Below, in pieces: positions 11,800 through 20,427 of a DNA stretch of 43,728 bases. The stretch's first letter is position 1; the number at the start of each line of letters is the position of its first letter. The position numbers and the translations under genes were made by a program. The notes beneath the pieces are model-generated. The model was given only the letters and a program-made list of their open reading frames with translations. It ran no database searches and was not told where the DNA came from. The DNA lies in the NCBI GenBank assembly GCA_015039365.1, contig WION01000441.1:1-43728 (forward strand), in the 5' to 3' direction. Source of the DNA: Amanita rubescens (Eukaryota; Basidiomycota; Agaricomycetes; Agaricales; Amanitaceae).

Positions 11800-11990
11800 A
11801 GGGTATACTGGGAGACCCTACGTATTGCATTCGACAATACGATGGTCGTATCGTTTGGGGAAGACTATGGATGCATTTTTCACCACGGTTTCATTGCCAT
11901 TGTTTCTGGCGAGTATCTTGTGGCGTATATGCATTTGGGATTTCGCCCATGAGATTGATTCGCTTGTCGTGACATCAATTGTGGCATGCA
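11800..11990 (+). pseudogene. Captured F-box/WD40 3' end, segment A
   Basis: This matches the reverse complement of about 2140-2340, the last WD blade, the last intron and the stop region. The intron acceptor context and the terminal words C-I-W-D-F-A-H-E-I-D are recognisable, but the ACGAGTTTTATTT stretch before the stop is missing. No upstream WD repeats accompany it, so it is a tail fragment, not a gene. It sits directly 3' of the DUF6534 gene, as at the parental locus. Confidence 0.8.
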
Positions 11991-12186
11991 TGTACAATGC
12001 TATTGCTCAGCTGTCATATCGTCTGGCCAGCCCATGTTGCATAACGCTCCAGATCTTTCAAGTGTCAATACAACTGTTAACGTTTTAACGTTCAAGCGCC
12101 CAATAACGACATTTGTCTATAGATACTAGTGTCCTTCATACAGGACATCTACATTATTCAGGATCAACTTCGTTCGCCGTTCGCCT

Positions 12187-13492
12187 CTACGCACTACTCC
12201 CAACATCATCGCGGCCTTCCGAAGATGGCTGTTCTCGGGTGGCGTCCGCCGGCCCAGCCGCTGTTTTAAAATGGAGGGGACCGATAGGCACAGTCACCAC
12301 ATCTGAAGGTACATGGCCATCGAGACCACGAAATGCCGGGGCGCGATCATTAAGAAGGACCATCATCGAATTAACAAAGAGCTTCGATAGGACGATTGCT
12401 GGAGCGTAAATGGTAGATGCATCACGTATCTGGGGGGCAAATAATATGACAGTAATGACGTTTATTATAGCTGATTGTCCCACTTAGACGTGATAATATT
12501 CCGAGAGAATGTAGTGAAAATACCTGTCAGGACGCCCGTCCCGATTATGAGATGAACCAAACGAGTTACTTTAGATCTCAATTGCTTGGAAAATATTTTG
12601 TTTCTCTTTAGCTGAGAATGCCAGACATCAGTATAATAGGTGGAAGAGACTGGTTTCCAGATTAATCACGCACAGACCAGACCATGGCAATCGCAATCAT
12701 GACATCGATCACCAGAGAGATGGATGTCCATGCCTGAAAAGTTGTTCACCTCAGCCGAACAAGCGTCATTTGATAGGTCAAGTCGCTCACGATCATGGGT
12801 CCGAGTCTTGAAAATAGTATCGTGGTGATGACGACAATAAGTTCCGAGGAAAGTAACTATAGCAAGGGGGAGGTAGCATGGAGAACGGAGTGTAATTTCA
12901 GGCCTTCATACCACCATAATGCACCACAGAATATATTTTACTTTGCCAAGAGCCCGAATACGATGGGCGTACACAGCTTGCGTTAGAAATCCCACTACAA
13001 ATGTTCAATAAATGATCTTTAAGAAGCTGGGAGTACGCTGTGACGCACCTATTGCTCCGCATCCTGGGACGACTATCCGAGTTAAGGAGTAGAAGGGATA
13101 AATCCCTGAGAGAAGGGTGAACATGATATTTCCCAGATCAAATAATAGTAAAATCGTATAGACTGTCTCTGCCCCGTAGATAAGGTATACGACCATTTTC
13201 AATAGCCGCGGATCCTTGGGAAAATATATATAATACAAATCTGCAAAAGATCGGCAAACACCTCGAGAAGTTGACATGCAGAAGACATACAGAATTGCAC
13301 AGTTAAGGCCCCGTATAGGAACAGATTCAACATGTTGCCAACAAACTAGTGTTGATATTATCTCTCCTATGCTACCATCTGGTTGGTTAATGAGGATGCG
13401 GTGCTTACCAATGGCACACCGGGGTCGAGGAAAGAATCACGGTAAAGACAAGGAATAAGAGACTCGGCGCACTTTGAGATTGAGCCACTCAT
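12187..13492 (-). pseudogene. DUF6534-type gene copy 4 (segment A), probable frameshift
   Basis: Exons 13409-13492, 13291-13345, 13049-13240, 12912-12994, 12791-12856, 12674-12733 and 12187-12611 have good GT-AG borders. The first six are in phase, starting with M-S-G-S-I-S-K. Multi-pass hydrophobic segments and the terminal S-K-L-F-V-N-S / L-N-D-R block are present. Exon 7 is 425 nt instead of a multiple of three: near 12,478 the text reads GTGGGACAATC where the 16 kb copy has GTGGGGGCAATC, a net one-base loss. A 41 nt GT...AG segment just upstream (about 12,485-12,525) would restore the frame if spliced, but its donor is poor and the intact copies read through it. I therefore call it probably broken. 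The same lesion is in copy 1. Confidence 0.7.
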
Positions 13493-14029
13493 GGAGGGGA
13501 TGTAGCACGACTAACTTGTTGAACGTTGAACTGCTATATTTTACTTAATTATTTACGACCGAGGCGGATATTAGTAATTCTGCTGGAAGTTGAAACGTTG
13601 ATTCATGATGCATGATGCATGGGCACGCCCGGGCACCGGTCAAGAAGCAACGAGCGTCCCGAAAACTCAATGGACAGAAGACAAAGCGGCAGTGCCATCC
13701 GATTGATGTACGAATATCCTTGCTGTGCGTTGCCAGCATGATGATGGTAATTTTTGTTGTTCCGCACTAGCATCTCCGGAGGCTAGCCTTAGGGAGTTAA
13801 ATAAGCGACGGTATTTGACGATCTCAACGATCCAACATTATCTCGGCAGTTGCGTGAATGTTTGCTCCGCGAATCGATGTTGTGAGCTACGAGCAGATCA
13901 AGCGGATAAGAACAAGGAGTTGTCAAGCTGCCGGAAAACTCGTTCTTCACATTGTCACCATGGTGAAAAGGCCGGAATCCTCTAGCCCTACAACAACACT
14001 AAAGTTCTCCAGCGCCCACCAAGCAAGTC
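13493..14029. repeat. Segment A flank, no intact gene
   Basis: The stretch matches 17.34-17.70 kb and 21.76-22.10 kb, including a shared run with tgattcatgatgcat and the words F-A-P-R-I-D-V in one frame. It is degenerate here: the counterpart frame at 17.62 kb is longer and cleaner. Confidence 0.55.
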
Positions 14030-14680
14030 TTCCATGTCCCTGCACCCTGGACGGGCGCATATCTTATTTCGGGTACTGAAGGCCAGCTCCCGCATCTGCC
14101 GCGGCCCCTCTTTCCGCATCATGGACACCAACTACTCTCGCACAAAGATGAATCTGACTAAACCAACTTTGTTCCACTCTCCTCTCTATCTACCCGCTGC
14201 AAACCACACTTCATCTTCCATCGTCCCGTATACTCAACCAGACAGGCTTTCTATGGTCGGTGTATTAGAACTCTGGGAATAGTAATGGACTACCTTCGTT
14301 ACGGGAAGTTTTCCCTCGTATGGGAGTTGGTAGAGGGTTGTATAGCGTTGAAAGCACTAGAGGTCAATACAGACGTGTCGTGGAATCATCGGTATGCCCA
14401 TCTGGTCGATACAATTGGCTAACAATCGATATCCAGGAGACCTAAATCATCCCGCAACCCAAGAACGACGTCTTTGTCCACTGCTAGGCCCTTGTTACCA
14501 TCAAACTATCTACCCCGGGATTTGTTTGAGTTTGCAGCGGACGGACTCATGTGGAGATGCGGGGATGGATATGTATCGGTCCCGGTTCACGAGGATGGAC
14601 CGAAGTCAACATCAGCGATGTGAGCGAACAGGAAGAGGGTTAAAGATTAGCGTCTGCGTTTCCGTTCCCGTTGTTCTCGA
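14030..14680 (+). pseudogene. Decayed copy of unrecognised repeat gene X
   Basis: This is homologous, on the opposite strand, to the open exon at 18,717-18,985 and the frame at 18,186-18,422. Recognisable words are Q-L-L-S-H-K-D-E-S-D followed by a stop, and later R-N-P-R-T-T-S-L. A following open stretch (P-S-N-Y-L-P-R-D-L-F-E-F-A-A-D, ending at a stop near 14,620) looks coding-like but matches nothing I know. Stops and frame changes make this copy non-functional. A longer unrelated frame (14,394-14,891) crosses the same DNA and is probably chance. Confidence 0.5.
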
Positions 14681-15349
14681 ACGAGAGCCAGTAAGAAGGT
14701 CCGTATACGCCTGTTCCGACACGTATGAGGAGCGTGCCTTTTCGGGCTCTAACTGCCCGCTACACGTTTCCAATCATCAGTTGTCGCACCGCGCGTTACG
14801 ACACAAGCATGCACCCCTCTACCATTTCTCTAAACGGCAACATTGCTTTCACAAGACTCGCCGCTCGCTGTGCAGGCTCCTTGCGGAGTAGCCACCGTTC
14901 GTCGCGCGCTGGTAGTCCTATTACTAGTCCCACCAAGAGGAGCGGAGGTTCAACCTGACGCCAAGCAACACGGCCGCCGATGTACTAAAGGCCTCGGATC
15001 TGCCGTGCCCAAGGTTACTCAAGTGAAGGGCTTCAGCTGACCAAGTCAATCCATGGTACTACATACACTTTGTAAACAACGATTAGCATGGCACGAGGAG
15101 ACGTAGGCAAGATGGTTCACAATAATTTCGCGAGTCGTTAGAAGGTTCAGTTGCGTATAGAAGGTAGTAGTTGTCATGATGTGCTACGGTAGATATATGA
15201 AAGCCCCACTTGGAAATCCGAGGGAACACCAGCCTCCTACTACCACAGACAATTCGCCGTCAAATAGACACGAGTCTACAGGACAGCGTGAAAAGCTGTG
15301 GAGATGTAATTTTCCGTCTTGAGCAAAGACCTGGGGAAAACTTGAAGTC
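14681..15349. other. Segment A, unrecognised sequence
   Basis: Apart from 15,240-15,340, which is the reverse complement of about 17,930-17,990, I see no clear feature. Short frames are present without domains. The right edge of the inverted block lies near 15,340. Confidence 0.4.
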
Positions 15350-15449
15350 CACTATGTCGACTTCCGCATCAGTCACGGCAAATGAACTAGTCCATGCACT
15401 CGATAAAATGGGACTGACAGAGTCGGTATCACCAGCGTCGATGTTGTAG
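15350..15449 (+). pseudogene. Fragment of unrecognised repeat gene Y
   Basis: A short frame (M-S-T-S-A-S-V-T-A-N-E-L-V-H-A-L-D-K-M-G) matches the frame at 22,846-22,950 and, less well, 19,110-19,170. It stops abruptly at the junction with segment B, so it is a truncated copy. The reverse strand is also open here, so the coding strand is an inference from helix-like composition. Confidence 0.4.
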
Positions 15450-15606
15450 AGGGAGCCTGAGCAAGTCATTTAATGCTGGAAATTGGTCGGAAGCGATCTG
15501 GATGGCTACCACTATGATTATCTACGGTCATAAATCACTCTAATGCTTGCTCATGGATGGTGGATGTTGAACATTGAAGCACGGCGGGAAGTAGATTCTC
15601 AGGCTT

Positions 15607-15790
15607 GCCAGCCCATACTGGGAGAATCCTATGCATTGCATTTATTATATATGCATTTTTTCACTACGGTCTCATCGTCGCTGTTTCTGGCGAGTATCTT
15701 GTAGCGTATCTGCACTTGGGATTTCGCCCACGGGATCGGTACGAGTTTTATTTGCTTGTCGTGACATCAATTGTGGCATGCATGCATGTA
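15607..15790 (+). pseudogene. Captured F-box/WD40 3' end, segment B
   Basis: The frame starting near 15,605 retains H-T-G-R-I-L-C-I-A-F, identical to the last WD repeat of the F-box gene on the other strand at about 2310-2340. A deletion of about 40 bases then removes the D-K-T-K-V-V-S-C-G-E-D part. The acceptor, the WDF-equivalent and the stop region follow in degenerate form. It is a non-functional tail. Confidence 0.8.
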
Positions 15791-16039
15791 CAATGCTATT
15801 GCTCAGCTATCATATTGTCTGGCCAGCGCGTGGAATAATCGCCACTAGATATGATGAAATTAGAAACGATTCATGGCCTCGAGAGTTGAAATTGCTTGCA
15901 TAACGCTCCGGATCTTTCGAGTGTCAAAATACAACTGTTAACGTTCAAGCGTCCAATAACGACATTTGTCTATAGATACCAGTCTCCTTCATACAGGACA
16001 TCTACATCATTCAGGATCAACTTCGTTCGTCATTCGCCT

Positions 16040-17314
16040 CTACGCACTACTCCCAATATCATCGCGGCCTTCCAAAGATGGCTGTTCTTGATTAGAGTCC
16101 GCCGGCCCAGTCGCAGTTTCAAAATGAAGGGGACCGAAAGGCACAGTCACCACATCTAAAGTTGCATCGCTATCGAAACCACGAAATGCCGGGGCGCGAT
16201 CATTAAGAAAGACCATCATCGAATTAGCATAGAGCTTCGATAGGACAATTGCCGGACCGTAAACGGCAGATGCATCACCTAGTATTCGAGCGGTAAATAA
16301 TATGACAGTAATGAGGTTTACTATAGCTGATTGCCCCCACTTAGACGTGATAATACTCTGAGAGAATGTAGTGAAAATACCTGTCAAGGTACCCGTCCCA
16401 ATTATGAGGTAAACCAAACGAGTTACTTTAGATCTCAATTGTTTGGAAAATATTTTATTTCTCTTTAGCTGAGAATGGGTGTCAGTATAACGGGTGGAAG
16501 AGACTGATCAATAGATTAATTACGCACAGACCAGACCATGGCAATTGCAATTATGACATCAATCACCAGAGAGATGGATGTCCATTCCTGAAAAGTTGTT
16601 CACGTTAGCCAAACAAGTGTCATTTGATAGGTCAAGTCACTCACAATTACGGCTTTGGTATAAATTACCGTCACGATGATGACGACAATAAGTTCCAAGG
16701 AAAGTAACTATAGCAAGGGGGAGGTAGCATGGAGAACGGAGTGGAATTTCAGGCCTTCATACCACCATAATGCACCACGGAATATATTTTACTTTGCCAA
16801 GAGCCCGAATACGATGGGCGTACACAGCTTGCGTTAGAAATTCCACTACAAATGTTCAATAAATGATCTTTAAGAAGCTGGGAGTACGCTGTGACGCACC
16901 TATTGCTCCGCATCCTGGGATGACTATCTTAGTTAATAAGTAGAAGGGATAATTCCCCGCGAGAAAGGTGAATATGTAATTTCCCAGATCATATAATAGT
17001 AAAATCGTATGAACCGTCTCTATCACGTAGACAAGGTAGACGACAGTTTTCAATAGCCGCGGATCCTTGGGAAAATATATATGATACAAATCTGCAAAAC
17101 ATTGGCATGACCTCGCGAAGTCGACATGCAGAAGACATACAGAGTTGTACAGTTAGGGCTCCATATAGGAACAAGTTGAACATGTTGCCAGCAAACTAGT
17201 GTTGATATTATCTCTCCTATGCTACCATTTGGCTGAGTATGTGGTGCTTACCAATAGCACATCAAAGGTGTGGTCGGCGGCAATGATATTGTACCACCTT
17301 GGGAGGTCGCTCAT
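16040..17314 (-). CDS. DUF6534-type multi-pass membrane protein, intact copy 5
   Basis: Seven exons in consistent phase give 314 aa: 17252-17314, 17141-17195, 16900-17091, 16763-16845, 16645-16707, 16528-16587 and 16040-16468. All introns are GT-AG and 46-70 nt. The protein begins M-S-D-L-P-R-W. Hydrophobic segments follow: FNLFLYGALTVQLYLY, KTVVYLVYVIETVHTILLLY, the V-I-P-G-C-G-A-I loop, a segment around L-E-L-I-V-V-I-I, another at S-L-V-I-D-V-I-I-A-I-A, and one at V-N-L-I-T-V-I-L-F. It ends with the family block P-A-I-V-L-S-K-L-Y-A-N-S-M-M / L-N-D-R and a polar tail. Such proteins are predicted seven-helix membrane proteins of unknown function in Agaricomycetes. Its first exon differs from those of the other copies. 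This is the reference model for the array. Confidence 0.88.
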
Positions 17315-17620
17315 GGAGGGGGTAAATCATGCTAAGATGTACTATTATATCTGTGACAACCGAGGCGAATATTATTAGAAGGTCTGTACCGGAAGTCGAA
17401 ATGTTGATTCATGATGCATGGGCACCACTAGCATGAGTGAAGAAGCAACGAGCGTCCCGAAAACTAATTGCACAGAAGGCAAAGCAGCAGTGCCATCCGA
17501 TTGATGTTCGGATTGCTGTGCGCTGCGCAGCATGATGAATGGTAATTTGATCAAAGCTAGTAACTCCGCACTAGTACCTCCAGAGGCCAAGCTAGCTAAA
17601 TAGGGGACAGCGATAGCTAG

Positions 17621-17896
17621 ATGCTTGACCATCTCAACGATGTGACATTATCTCATTTGCGTGGGACGTTTGCTCCGCGAATCGATGTCATGACTCACGA
17701 GCAGATAAAGCAGATAAGAACATTTATTTCACAGCGTTTCGTAAGGACACCCCTGTTCGCGCCAGTTATTCTGAACATGTCTCACAGTGCCAAGGATCCA
17801 TACTCGGCATCATTTCACAAGTGGTTTCCCAACGTGCGCATATGTGGCCTACGTCAGCAGCACCACTTCAAGTTTTCTGCAATCCAGGAACGTTGA
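17621..17896 (+). CDS. Hypothetical 91-aa frame in segment B flank
   Basis: An open frame starts M-L-D-H-L-N-D-V, contains F-A-P-R-I-D-V-M-T-H-E-Q-I-K-Q and ends ...H-F-K-F-S-A-I-Q-E-R. Related but broken versions lie at about 13,858-13,990 and 22,045-22,210. No family is recognised. It may be one exon of a larger lost gene, because the copies diverge and the 22 kb copy has an extra ~30 bp. Protein status is unproven. Confidence 0.35.
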   Translation: MLDHLNDVTLSHLRGTFAPRIDVMTHEQIKQIRTFISQRFVRTPLFAPVILNMSHSAKDPYSASFHKWFPNVRICGLRQQHHFKFSAIQER

Positions 17897-17899
17897 CAT

Positions 17900-18185
17900 G
17901 CTCCTGTACCTGGTTCCCAGGTCCGCCTTCTGCCCAAGACGGAAAATTACATCTCCACAGCCTTTCACGCTGTCCTGTAGACTCGTGTCTGCTGGTAGTA
18001 TGAGGCTACTCCGATCTTGCGCCCTCTCCCTACACCTCCCCATTCCTGTTGTCGTTCACGTCGTCGATGTTGACTTCAGTTGACTGCGACCGGTCATTGC
18101 GATACATATCCATCCCCGCGTCTCCACATTTGCCCCTCTGGACCTGATAACACGGCTCCGACAGTTTTAGCCGCAAGCAGACCTC
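17900..18185. repeat. Inverted-repeat arm start, segment B
   Basis: Sequence around 17,930-17,990 is the reverse complement of about 15,250-15,330. It marks one end of the block that is inverted between segments A and B. The other end pairs about 18,960 with 14,110. No confident coding frame is seen. Confidence 0.55.
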
Positions 18186-18985
18186 TCACCACCTCCCGTC
18201 ATCGTCCACCGCAAACTCGAATGAAGTACTAGATAGTTTGATGGTAATAAGGGCCTGACAGCGGTCCAAGGACGTTGTTCTTGGGTTGCGGGACAATTTA
18301 GATCTAGTGTTGCTCCTTCTAGTCCACGCTCGTTTATGTTTAGAACCGGTGAATAAATCCTGGTCAATGTCTTCCTCGATTCTGGCCCGTTCATCATCCA
18401 AACCAAGTCCGTTCAACATCATTCATCAGCCCACCTTTCTCGGCAATGCCGACACATATGGAGCATGCCCCTGTCTTGAGTCATGGGAATGGCAAAGAAA
18501 GATGGTGATGTGAAGTTGTTGCCGTGGCCGCTGTCGGAGTCCCTCCATCGGTTTTCCGCCCTATACACATTGTCAGTATCGTCAATGATTCGTGTCAGGC
18601 GAGAAAACACGCAGCAGCCATAGTCGTCAGTATTGGCTCACCATTATGCTGTACTTCTGTTCGCTTGTTTGAGTCCGGGACATTGGTTGTTAGCCACTAT
18701 TGGGAAACAAACATACCGATGATCATTCCACGTCGACATATCTGTATCGACCTCTAGTGCTTGCAACGCTACAACCCTCCACCAACTCCCATACTTCCCG
18801 TCCATTATTAATTCCCGGAGTTCCAATACGCCGGGAGAGCCGGTAGGTGTGAAGGACGTGGTTTGCAGTGGCAGGTAGATAGGGAGGATAGTGGAACAAA
18901 GTTGGTTTGCCCAATCAGATTCATCTTTGTGCGAGAGTAATTGGTGTCTATGCTGCGAAAAGAGGGGCGGCGGCAGATGCAGGAG
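18186..18985 (-). CDS. Unrecognised repeat gene X (best copy, possibly partial)
   Basis: On the minus strand, 18,985-18,717 is an open exon-like stretch of 89 codons bounded by an AG and a GTATGT donor. It contains Q-L-L-S-H-K-D-E-S-D-W, then L-E-L-R-E-L-I-M-D-G-K-Y-G-S-W-W and A-L-E-V-D-T-D-M-S-T-W. Downstream, 18,422-18,186 is another open frame with E-R-A-R-I-E-E-D-I-D-Q-D and R-N-P-R-T-T-S-L, ending at a stop. The intervening 18,423-18,716 must contain introns or damage I could not resolve. A possible first exon (M-A-E-L-I-E-R-H, then GTAAG) lies at about 19,070-19,095. Homologous pieces occur at 14.1 kb (inverted, broken) and 22.7 kb. No domain is recognised. Confidence 0.4.
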
Positions 18986-19095
18986 CTAATCTTCATCGTC
19001 ATCGTAAGTCCCAACGCGTACCTGAAATAAGATCAGTTGGTACAGTGGAGTGTTCTTGAATGTCTTACCATGGCGCTCGATCAACTCTGCCATCG

Positions 19096-19450
19096 ACTTC
19101 CGCATCTTCCATAACAGTCACGGCAAATGAACTAACTAGTCGACAAAACTGACAGGGTCGGTATCACCGGCATTGCTGTATCCCAACCACAACCTCAAAC
19201 CACCCCGGACCCCAGTAATGCCATCCCTCAGAGTAAGTCAAATTACGACGTTCTTTATGTCGATGAATAATATAAAACCAAATTTTCAGACGCTAAGGAA
19301 GGTTCCTCGAATAACCAACCAAGTCGATTCGGCATGACGAAACCAGGCCCCGACTTTTTCGACCCAGTTCGTGTCGAGAGACGCCGCAAGTTGCGAGAAA
19401 TGAATAAAGGCAGAATTCCCCAATGGCATCCCGCCACCTTGCGCATTTAG
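19096..19450 (+). pseudogene. Unrecognised repeat gene Y, segment B copy
   Basis: The recognisable words are F-F-D-P-V-R-V-E-R-R-R-K-L-R-E-M and S-N-N-Q-P-S-R-F. A clean 57 nt intron (GTAAGT...TTTTCAG, 19,213-19,269) separates a Q-P-Q-P-Q-T-T-P-D-P exon from the next and keeps the frame. The N-E-L-x-H-A-L-D-K segment upstream is interrupted (C-L-T-S-R then stop-like breaks), so this copy is probably dead. The 22.9 kb copy has lost this intron's donor. Confidence 0.45.
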
Positions 19451-19610
19451 GTAGCCGAAAGGTTGATATCGTAAAGCCGATGTAAACGAATGTGAGCGAG
19501 GCTTGATGTATGATGTAAAAACTCGGTTCTCAAAGGATCTAGAATGAGCTTGTGGTGATCTACAAAACACTGACGCGTGATCAGAATCAGGATCGGGCAG
19601 TGCAGGCGTT
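19451..19610. other. Unique spacer, segment B/C junction
   Basis: These 160 bp have no match elsewhere in the window that I can see. They separate the gene Y fragment from the SET/MYND tail fragment and so lie at a duplication junction. Confidence 0.4.
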
Positions 19611-19752
19611 GTACAGACACACTTTTACAAGCTCGGTGGGAACTAATGATCGGTTTTGGGGCCGTGAATGAGGGCGGTGAGGTGGGCAAGGAGTGAGGGA
19701 GTGGTTGATAAGGGTGGAAAAGGAGCTTCAGGTATGGACGACTGGAATGCAG
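19611..19752 (+). pseudogene. Duplicated 3' tail of the SET/MYND gene
   Basis: This is nearly identical to 11,199-11,336, the last part of the SET/MYND reading frame (words M-I-G-F-G-A and E-W-L-I-R-V-E-K-E-L). One G is lost in the GGAGGTGAGG run, giving GGAGTGAGG, and the sequence diverges just before the stop. No other part of that gene accompanies it. It shows that the unit giving rise to segment C had its left edge inside the SET/MYND gene. Confidence 0.88.
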
Positions 19753-20002
19753 ATGAAACAGCTGCCATTGACAGAAAATTAGTAGCAGAAACCTTACAGG
19801 CTCAGGCCGTACGAGCGCCGTGGATGCTGTAGAGGGAGCCTGAGCAAGTCATTTAATGCTGGCTCCAGAATTTGGAGTATCGTCGGAAGCGATCTGGAAT
19901 CTGGATGGCTACCGCTATGATCATCTACGGTCATGAATCGCTCTAATGTTTGCTCGTGGATGTGCCACATTGAAGCGCGGGGGCGGGAAGTAGATTCTTG
20001 CC

Positions 20003-20180
20003 AGCGCATACTGGGAGAATCCTATGGATTGCATTTGGAAGACTGTGTATGCATTTTTCACCGCGGTCTCATCGTCGCTGTTTCTGATGAGTATCTTGTA
20101 GCGTATATGCACAAGTTGGGATTCGCCCACGGGATTGATACGAGTTTTATTTGCTTGTCGCGACACCAATTGTGGCATGC
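20003..20180 (+). pseudogene. Captured F-box/WD40 3' end, segment C
   Basis: This is the best preserved captured tail at its 3' end: G-F-A-H-G-I-D-T-S-F-I-C-L-S is readable. The intron, with GTATGC start and TAGCG junction, is still recognisable. The stop has changed (TCGCGA instead of TCGTGA) and the upstream WD unit is shortened. It confirms the spliced C-terminus proposed for the parental gene at 2156-2215. Confidence 0.82.
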
Positions 20181-20427
20181 GCATAGTATGCATGTACAAT
20201 ACTATTGCTAAGAGCGCTATCATAATGTCTGGCCAGTCCATGGAATGATCGCTACTAGATACGATGGGGTTAGGAACGATTAATGGCCTCCAGTTGGGAT
20301 TAACGCGCAGGATCTTTCAAGCGACAATACAACTGTTAACGTTCAAGCGCCCAATAACGGCATTTGTCATATCAGTCTCCTTCATACATCTACATTATTC
20401 AGAATCAACTTCGTTCGTCGTTCGCCT

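Larger units (their letters stand above)
11535..15445. repeat. Tandem segment A of the DUF6534 array
   Basis: Segment A begins with a motif (agcaagtcatttaat) that recurs near 15,456 and 19,841 at the heads of segments B and C. In order it holds the copied 3' end of the F-box/WD40 gene, a DUF6534 gene on the minus strand, a flank around 13,560-13,930, and a block of unrecognised coding-like sequence. It ends in the N-E-L-V-H-A-L-D-K fragment near 15,380-15,450. Unlike B and C, the block 14,050-15,340 is inverted relative to its counterpart. Identity between segments looks high over the DUF6534 gene, but I could not compute it. Confidence 0.8.
15446..19600. repeat. Tandem segment B of the DUF6534 array
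   Basis: Segment B contains the copied WD40 tail, the best-preserved DUF6534 gene, and the cleanest copies of the unrecognised frames. It starts with the shared agcaagtcatttaat head. Its right end, after 19,450, is about 150 bp of sequence without a match in the window, followed by the SET/MYND tail fragment that leads into segment C. Confidence 0.8.

Noticed and set aside
12485..12525. 41-nt intron in DUF6534 exon 7 as a normal family intron
   Set aside because: The 16 kb and 20 kb copies read through the same sequence in frame, and the donor GTATTTTC is poor. A frame lesion is the simpler reading, though not excluded by data.
14394..14891. 165-codon plus-strand frame in segment A
   Set aside because: Its words do not match the homologous block in segments B or C, whereas another frame over the same DNA (R-N-P-R-T-T-S-L) does. 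Probably chance.
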